This document shows positions 58,948-64,000 of a DNA stretch of 64,000 nucleotides, piece after piece. The notes under the pieces were generated by a model. It saw nothing but the letters and a program-made list of their open reading frames with translations. It was not told the DNA's origin and searched no databases. How positions within the stretch are numbered: the first letter of the stretch is position 1; every line of letters starts with the position of its first letter. The translations under genes and the position numbers were made by a program. This DNA is from Falsochrobactrum ovis (GTDB taxonomy: Bacteria > Pseudomonadota > Alphaproteobacteria > Rhizobiales > Rhizobiaceae): positions 22,004 through 86,003 of the forward strand of contig NZ_QLMK01000011.1 of NCBI RefSeq assembly GCF_003259955.1, written 5' to 3'.

Positions 58948-59418
58948 ATTTTGGAGGAATATTAGAAGATCTGGGAACTTAGCGAGTGATTGCTCTAGCC
59001 CTTCCATCGCTAATTTCCCTAACGCTTCTGAGGGTAAATCCTTAATCTTGGCGATCAGAGAGCGCTTCAAAGATTGGTCGCCGTCTGCATCGTTAACCCG
59101 CCTAATAAGTAGTTCGCGAATAGTGTCGTCGTGGAGCTTTACGGTAACAACTCCTAGTATGGCTGAAAGTCCACCATCATCCGCTAAGAAATCCAATCCG
59201 CGGGCGTTGATTTCAGCCGCGACCGGATGTTTGCCGTTTGACATGGTATTGGACCAGACAACTCTAATAAGATCATGCTGCTCCAAGTATGCCAAATTTA
59301 CAGCAATGTGATTTAGAGGAAGCTTTGAAATTTCCTTCAAAGACACTTTCTGCGGGTATCCAGCAGCGAGTTTTCTGAGCAATTCGTATTGAAATCTTCG
59401 GTTTAATAGCTCGCCCAT
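58936..59418 (-). CDS. Winged-helix-like moron in the tail operon
   Basis: A 160-residue protein encoded against the tail genes. N-terminal 70 residues look like a winged helix (ELLRKLAAGYPQKVSLKEIS, NLAYLEQHDLIRVVW); the rest is helical. GGGGGGG stands 4 nt before the ATG at 59418. Own orientation and placement between tail genes mark it as late-acquired cargo, expressed independently. Confidence 0.65.
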   Translation of the reverse strand: MGELLNRRFQYELLRKLAAGYPQKVSLKEISKLPLNHIAVNLAYLEQHDLIRVVWSNTMSNGKHPVAAEINARGLDFLADDGGLSAILGVVTVKLHDDTIRELLIRRVNDADGDQSLKRSLIAKIKDLPSEALGKLAMEGLEQSLAKFPDLLIFLQNSLL

Positions 59419-59476
59419 ATCGCCCCCCCTTAGCCTATTTAGAATTGTGGCGACTTGTATTTTGAGAGTCAATCAG

Positions 59477-60067
59477 ATGGCATTTTTTAATCCCGCACAG
59501 CTTGCAGAGTTTTCTAAACGTCGGGTGCGTGTCGATATGCTGGTGGAGTTTCGCTTTGCCAGCGAGACGATGCGGGTCTGGAACGGTAATACCGCTTTAG
59601 AGACCGGCGGCAATCGCTACGAGCCGATGTATGGCTATGGTTCGATTGATGGCATTGGCATGAGTTCAACCACGGCAGCTCAAAACGTCACCTTTCAAAT
59701 GAGCGGATTGCCCGATGCAACGCTGAACTTTCTCGCCATGGCGCTCGATGCCAATAATGAGGTCGATCAGCGGATTGTGGTGATTTCTCTTCAACTGTTT
59801 GATGATGAATGGCAGCCGCTTGGTAATCCGGCACCGATCTGGTGGGGCTTTATGCAGCCACCGCGCATCAGTCGCACCGAAATGCAAGGCACGGAAGGCG
59901 GGATCCAATCCATAACGATGACGGCGGAAAATGCTTTCTTCAACCGGTCTCGTCCTGCCTATGGCCGTTATACCGACCGTGACCAACAAGCGAGATCAAA
60001 CGGCGATAAGTTCTTTCAGTTCGTCGGCTCGCTGCTGTTCAAAAGCTTCAAGTACCCAGACTATTGA
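59477..60067 (+). CDS. Tail tip protein
   Basis: A 196-residue beta-rich protein (AEFSKRRVRVDMLVEFRFAS; PIWWGFMQPPRIS; TMTAENAFF). Stands between distal tail and NlpC-like genes as in related siphophages. Probably part of the baseplate. Confidence 0.68.
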   Translation: MAFFNPAQLAEFSKRRVRVDMLVEFRFASETMRVWNGNTALETGGNRYEPMYGYGSIDGIGMSSTTAAQNVTFQMSGLPDATLNFLAMALDANNEVDQRIVVISLQLFDDEWQPLGNPAPIWWGFMQPPRISRTEMQGTEGGIQSITMTAENAFFNRSRPAYGRYTDRDQQARSNGDKFFQFVGSLLFKSFKYPDY

Positions 60068-60120
60068 ATGGGAAAAAGACATGAAGAATTCCGCACCATA
60101 TCGCCCGACAGAAGAAGAAA

Positions 60121-60375
60121 TCAGAAATTTGTTTGCTTTCCCAGAAGCCAGCCAGCGAAAACTTCGTATCTTGATGCTATTTTTTCACCAAAGTCAGCGC
60201 TCACTCCGTCTTCTGTACCGCTTCGCACGTCGTTTGCGGCTGCAAGCATAATGGTCGCAGCTTGTTGCTGTGTAAGAGCGCCACTTTCGATCAGTCCAAC
60301 ACAAAGCCGATAATTAAACATCGCATTCGCGCCGAATGTAATTGTTTGCGGGTGGTCCCATCCGTTATCCGACAT
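60121..60375 (-). CDS. Small helical protein, second moron
   Basis: An 84-residue protein (MSDNGWDHPQTITFGANAMF) on the opposite strand, with AAGGGAG upstream of the start. It separates the tail tip gene from the NlpC-like gene. No family recognised. A short rightward frame from 60081 (MKNSAPYRPTEEEIRNLF) overlaps it and may be a relic. Confidence 0.5.
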   Translation of the reverse strand: MSDNGWDHPQTITFGANAMFNYRLCVGLIESGALTQQQAATIMLAAANDVRSGTEDGVSADFGEKIASRYEVFAGWLLGKQTNF

Positions 60376-60429
60376 TCGTCCGTTCTCCCTTTTTTAGCGA
60401 TGTGAATTTCAATCAGCAAAAGAGTCAAT

Positions 60430-60822
60430 ATGACGCTAGAAAGATTTATCGCCACCGAGGCTCAAAAGCCTTTTGCGTGGGGTGAGACTGATTGCGTCTC
60501 CACAGCGGATCGCTGGATCAGGCATGTGACGGGTGTGTCGCCGCTGGCTTGGGTTGAGCGCTCTTATCGAAGCCAAGATGAAGCGCAATCGATCTTGTCC
60601 GATCGAGGTGGCCTTGCCGTGCTGGTTAATCGCGCCATGCGTGCGGTCGGTATTGAAAAAACCGACAAACCCCGCACCGGTGATGTTGGCCTGATCTTGC
60701 ATCGCAATCAGCTCTGCATGGCAATTCACGCCGGTGCTGTTTGGTTTGCCCATGATGAGACTGGCTTGATTGGTGCACCGCTGAACGCTGTCTGGAAAGC
60801 ATGGAGAATTGAATGCCAGTAG
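60430..60822 (+). CDS. DUF6950 / NlpC-P60-like tail protein
   Basis: A 130-residue protein with the Cys of an NlpC-like site in FAWGETDCVSTADRW (about 21) and the His in LCMAIHAGAVWF (about 100). Similar proteins at this place (lambda K-like) probably cut peptidoglycan during infection. It overlaps the tail hub gene by 10 nt. Confidence 0.75.
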   Translation: MTLERFIATEAQKPFAWGETDCVSTADRWIRHVTGVSPLAWVERSYRSQDEAQSILSDRGGLAVLVNRAMRAVGIEKTDKPRTGDVGLILHRNQLCMAIHAGAVWFAHDETGLIGAPLNAVWKAWRIECQ

Positions 60823-62582
60823 CGTTATCAGGGTTGATTGCTTCCATTGCCGGTGCTGGCGCTGTGGGTGCCGCGCTTCAGACCGGACTTGCTGCCATCA
60901 CCATGTTTGCTTCAACGACTTTGGGCGGTTTGGCGCTATCACTAGGGCTTTCTTATCTGGCTTCGTCTTTGTTCCGGCCCTCTCAGCCAAAGCCGGAAGA
61001 TGTGCAACAGCAAGTTCGCCAACCCACTGCACCGCGCGTGCGCCATTATGGCCGTGTCAAAACATCCGGCACATGGGCTTTTGCCGAAACTAAGAGTGGA
61101 AACTTTTATAAAATCCTCGCACTAGGGCAGGGGCCGTTTGATGCAATCGAGGAAATCTGGATTGATGATATTAGGCTTGATCTTTTGCCCGATGGTAAAC
61201 CGGTGCCGCCGAGCAAGTTTAGGCAGGGGACAACGGGTAAGTCGTTGTTGCGTGTGGAAACGCGTGTCGGCAATCCCACGGAAGTTGCTTATGACGAAAT
61301 TGTCAGCGCATTCCCGCAATGGACTGCTGAGCATCGAGGCGATGGCGTGGCGTCTCTGCTTGCCTGTCAATATGCAGTCGGGCAGGAATATTACCTGAGT
61401 CTGTTTCCCAACGGTATCAACACCAACTACCGTGTTGTTGCCAGAACATCGCGGGTTAAAAACCCTGTTACCGGTGCAATTGAATGGAATGATCGGGCGG
61501 CGGCCGTCATTCGGGATTACATGACGCATGCTGATGGTATGCGCCTTCCTGAGAGCCTGTTCACCACGCCTTTGGCGCATGCCGGTTGGGTGGAAGCTTA
61601 CAATCGCTCCAATGAAGCTGTAGCACTCGCAGCTGGTGGCGCAGAACCGCGCTATCGCCTCTGGGGCTCGTATCAATTGAATGAGCGCCCGGCAGACGTA
61701 TTAGGGCGCATGTTAGCTTGCTGTGATGGGCGCTTGGTGCCAACGCCTGATGGCGGACTCACGCTTGATATAGGTGCGTGGTCTGAACCAAGTGTTGTTC
61801 TAACCGGCGAAGCAATTACAGGCTTTTCGGAAGTTGGGCGCGGTCGCGATGTCATGACTTCGGCCAACACGATACGGGCAACCTTCCTTGACCCCAGTCA
61901 GGATTATCAATCAACCGATGCTGACCCTTGGGCCGATGAAGATGCCGTGTCTGAACGTGGTGAGGAAGCTAAAGACGTTCAGTTCAATATGGCTCCATCC
62001 CACTCTCAGGCACGGCGCTTGATGAAGCTTGAATGGTTTCGCGCTAATCCAAGCTGGGTCGGGACTTTCAATACCAACCTGATGGGGCTGGCGGCTTTTG
62101 GCGAGCGGTTGATCCGCATTCAATATCCGCTGTTCGGCATCAACAGTGTGTTTGAAGTGCTGGACTTCAAGTTCATCCTCGGTGAGGGCGGCATATTGCA
62201 GGGCGCGACTATCCAAGTTCAGTCCATGCCGCAAGACGCCTATCAGTGGGATCCTTCGCAAGAAGGCACAGCACCGGTTTCTGATCATACGGACGTTGAT
62301 GATGACCTTCCGGTGCCAGACGCGCCAACCGTATTGTTCAGTGGTGCAACGGCAGAGTTGAGCTTTCCGCCGACTGGCAATCTTTTGCTCAGCTATATGG
62401 TGCGCTGGAGGCGAACAGCGGAAACAGAATGGACGGTTGCAGGTCCGCTTGCAAATGACGCTGAAAGCTTTTCCACGCCGGTGCTTTTAGCTGAAACCGA
62501 ATATGAATTCCAATTGGCATACCGTACCGAAAAGGGCCGTTTAGGAGACTACTCGCCAAGTACGGTCGTGACCTCGCCTTAA
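60813..62582 (+). CDS. Central tail hub / host-specificity (J-like) protein
   Basis: A 589-residue tail protein. A hydrophobic N-terminal stretch (LIASIAGAGAVGAALQTGL, then LGGLALSLGLSYLAS), a central hub part (TWAFAETKSGNFYKILALG; LLACQYAVGQEYYLSLFP) and a C-terminal fibronectin-III-like domain (about 505-589). It forms the tail tip and contacts the host. Confidence 0.82.
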   Translation: MPVALSGLIASIAGAGAVGAALQTGLAAITMFASTTLGGLALSLGLSYLASSLFRPSQPKPEDVQQQVRQPTAPRVRHYGRVKTSGTWAFAETKSGNFYKILALGQGPFDAIEEIWIDDIRLDLLPDGKPVPPSKFRQGTTGKSLLRVETRVGNPTEVAYDEIVSAFPQWTAEHRGDGVASLLACQYAVGQEYYLSLFPNGINTNYRVVARTSRVKNPVTGAIEWNDRAAAVIRDYMTHADGMRLPESLFTTPLAHAGWVEAYNRSNEAVALAAGGAEPRYRLWGSYQLNERPADVLGRMLACCDGRLVPTPDGGLTLDIGAWSEPSVVLTGEAITGFSEVGRGRDVMTSANTIRATFLDPSQDYQSTDADPWADEDAVSERGEEAKDVQFNMAPSHSQARRLMKLEWFRANPSWVGTFNTNLMGLAAFGERLIRIQYPLFGINSVFEVLDFKFILGEGGILQGATIQVQSMPQDAYQWDPSQEGTAPVSDHTDVDDDLPVPDAPTVLFSGATAELSFPPTGNLLLSYMVRWRRTAETEWTVAGPLANDAESFSTPVLLAETEYEFQLAYRTEKGRLGDYSPSTVVTSP

Positions 62583-62646
62583 CCAACCAAACAATTTGAC
62601 CATTCACACCCTGCCTTGGCGGGGCGTTTTGCTATGGAGTATACAC

Positions 62647-63910
62647 ATGGCCGTTCGTCCGTTTGACGAGATTTTCCGCGACTTTGTTATCAATGGGCTT
62701 CCAGCCTCGGGGCCACATCATCCGGAAAAGAAAGATATCCGTGACAGTCTCAATGCGCTCGTCGCAGGTCCATTCCCGGATAATCGCGTTATCAAGCTCA
62801 ATAATGCCAATGAGGGCACCGAAAACAATATTGTGGTTTCGGCTTCGGTAGAGATTCCGACCGCCGTCTATCAGGTGCTTTATATCCTGAACGTGACGCA
62901 GGAAAACACGGGACCTGTCACCATTTCCGGTGCGATCAATCGGAAGCTCGTAACCAACACGAATGAGCCAGTGCCTGCGGGTTATCTCAAGCCCGGCATG
63001 GCCGTTCTGTGTGTGGATACTGGCAGCGAACTCAGGATGCTTTCTTATGGTGATGCCGAGGCGATACAGGATGCTGCTGAAGCGGCAGCGAGCCGCGCAG
63101 AAGATGCGGCGGCGTTGGCCGAGTCTGCTGCGGGCGGCCTTCTCTCTAACTTTGACTCAGTTGCCTCCGTAGAAGCCTCGAATATTCCGGCACCGGTTAA
63201 TTATATTCGCACTGCTGGATATTATGCAGCGGGGGACGGCGGCGGCGCTCTTTATAAGCGCGTTGCGTCTGAGCCGTCGCATGCCGGTAAAGTACAGTCG
63301 GCGGATGGCGCTTGGTGGGAATTAACAGGTTGGCAGTCTGATGTTAAGAAATTCAACGTTATTACGACGCCAAGTGACAGCACTCTTGCTCTACAAAGGG
63401 CGGTTAACTACGCTGTTGAGAATGGTGGAAGTATACCAGTATCAACAGAAACACTTTACATAACCGAACCTATTATCATCAAGCCAACGAAGACAGTACC
63501 CGAAGATATTTTATCTTCAGATGTTCACTTTAAGGATTATAGAGCTATCGATATTTTCGGTTCTGCCAGACACAAGATAAAGGCGGCACCGGGGTTTGTT
63601 GGTGGTGAACTTCTAAGATTTACATATAACGATACCATTAGTACGCAAGCTCCAATGTGGTCACAAGTGAGCGGTATTGTTCTTGATGGAAGCGATCTTG
63701 TTGATACCGCTATACTTCTTGAATGGTGCATGAATGTTGAAATCCGCCGTATTGGCGTCATAGGTACGGCGAGAGGTGTAAGAAACATTGGCTATGGCGT
63801 CTCTAACATTGAACGGTCAGCATTCAGGTGTTCATCTGCCGGTGTAGATTTCTCTGAGGGTGGCGGCGATAGCTGGATTACAAAGAATGATTTTTACTGC
63901 CCCTCTGGAG
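62647..63910 (+). pseudogene. Tail spike/fibre gene, interrupted by an insertion sequence
   Basis: The N-terminal 421 codons are phage-derived: a virion-binding part (MAVRPFDEIFRDFVINGLPA), an Ala/Glu-rich coiled coil (AEAIQDAAEAAASRAEDAA), a GDGGGALYKRV linker and a start of a beta-helix (LQRAVNYAVENGGSIPV). The frame then enters the IS at 63911 and stops at 63945 after 11 foreign codons. The receptor-binding C-terminus is thus separated. GGAG before the ATG at 62647. Confidence 0.8.
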
Positions 63911-64000
63911 TGCCCCCGTTTCACCGGACAGATCGGCTAGTTTGATTTAGCCCTGATGAACTGCCGAGGGGAAGCCATCTTGAGCGCGGAATGAGGATGT
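63911..64000. mobile_element. Insertion sequence end, IS3-family-like
   Basis: From 63911 the DNA starts with TGCCCCCGTTTCACCGGACA, a typical IS3-family terminal repeat with 5'-TG, followed by the end of a transposase gene on the minus strand. The element continues past the window; the other end and target duplication are not visible. Confidence 0.75.
63937..64000 (-). CDS. IS3-family transposase OrfB, C-terminal end only
   Basis: The last 20 codons read HPHSALKMASPRQFIRAKSN, then TAG at 63937-63939. HSALKM-SPR-F is the usual end of IS3-family OrfB behind the DDE domain. Partial at the window edge. Confidence 0.75.
   Translation of the reverse strand, partial: HPHSALKMASPRQFIRAKSN

Noticed and set aside
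59931-60251. Rightward frames over the second tail moron
   Set aside because: Only a short piece from 60081 looks like a gene start; the rest is the shadow of the leftward gene, which has a good ribosome site.
1-64000. CRISPR array, complete tRNA or rRNA
   Set aside because: No regularly spaced repeats with unique spacers and no full cloverleaf were found; only the 17-nt tRNA end at 27562 is present.

Overview
The window looks like an alphaproteobacterial chromosome of the order Hyphomicrobiales, probably Brucellaceae-like. The inference rests on the Omp25/31-type barrel protein, the style of the transport and catabolic operons, and a base composition near 50 percent GC. This is a judgement from gene content, not a phylogenetic result. 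The window divides into chromosomal accessory metabolism (1 to about 27,561) and most of one temperate siphovirus-type prophage (about 27,562 to 63,910). The prophage is cut at its right side by an insertion sequence that runs off the window.

The chromosomal part is a chain of transport and catabolism modules. (a) Positions 1-4606 hold a partial EutB-like dehydratase divergent from asnC-ssd-atf, a gene set known from ectoine/hydroxyectoine degradation. An exact 13-bp repeat lies upstream of both asnC and ssd. (b) A tightly coupled trio encodes a SnoaL-like protein, a GNAT acetyltransferase and a nitrilase-family hydrolase. (c) Single genes follow: a DUF922 protease-like protein, an EamA exporter and a small exported protein. 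(d) An RpiR-type regulator, isochorismatase-like hydrolase, glutamine-synthetase homologue and N-formylglutamate-amidohydrolase homologue are divergent from a branched-chain-type ABC transporter with a fused permease-ATPase. This looks like uptake and breakdown of an unknown nitrogen compound. (e) A tripartite tricarboxylate transporter (tctCBA) sits with two SDRs, an iron-type alcohol dehydrogenase and a cupin dioxygenase-like protein. (f) A ferritin-like DUF892 protein, a DUF421 membrane protein and a tyrosine phosphatase complete the chromosomal part.

The prophage starts at a 17-nt copy of a tRNA 3' end (27,562-27,578) next to a tyrosine integrase. A leftward early operon carries small proteins, an HNH protein, SSB, a Rad52-like annealing protein and a Gp157 homologue. 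It is driven from a promoter with nested operators. A lysogeny region follows, with an unknown 279-residue protein, small membrane proteins and a frameshifted DUF3800 gene. Next come a repressor and a Cro-like gene around three further copies of the same operator, consensus CACGCTWTAGCGTG. The rightward early operon encodes a nuclease, a DnaB-type helicase and an initiator gene that contains iterons. Then come several very small membrane peptides, a pair of divergent ribbon-helix-helix genes around an array of TGWCA half-sites, and a Rha/KilAC antirepressor.

Between the early and late regions lies a cargo zone: a lipoprotein, an Omp25/31-like outer membrane barrel, a structured RNA that resembles a stand-alone HEARO/omega RNA, a membrane diguanylate cyclase, a C4-like RNA leader and two HNH nucleases. 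The late operon is of the HK97 type: small and large terminase, portal, protease, capsid, connector proteins, tail tube, chaperones, tape measure, tail tip and a tail spike. The spike gene is interrupted at about 63,911 by an IS3-family-like element. No lysis genes are seen; they probably lie beyond the right edge. No tRNA, rRNA or CRISPR array is complete in the window.
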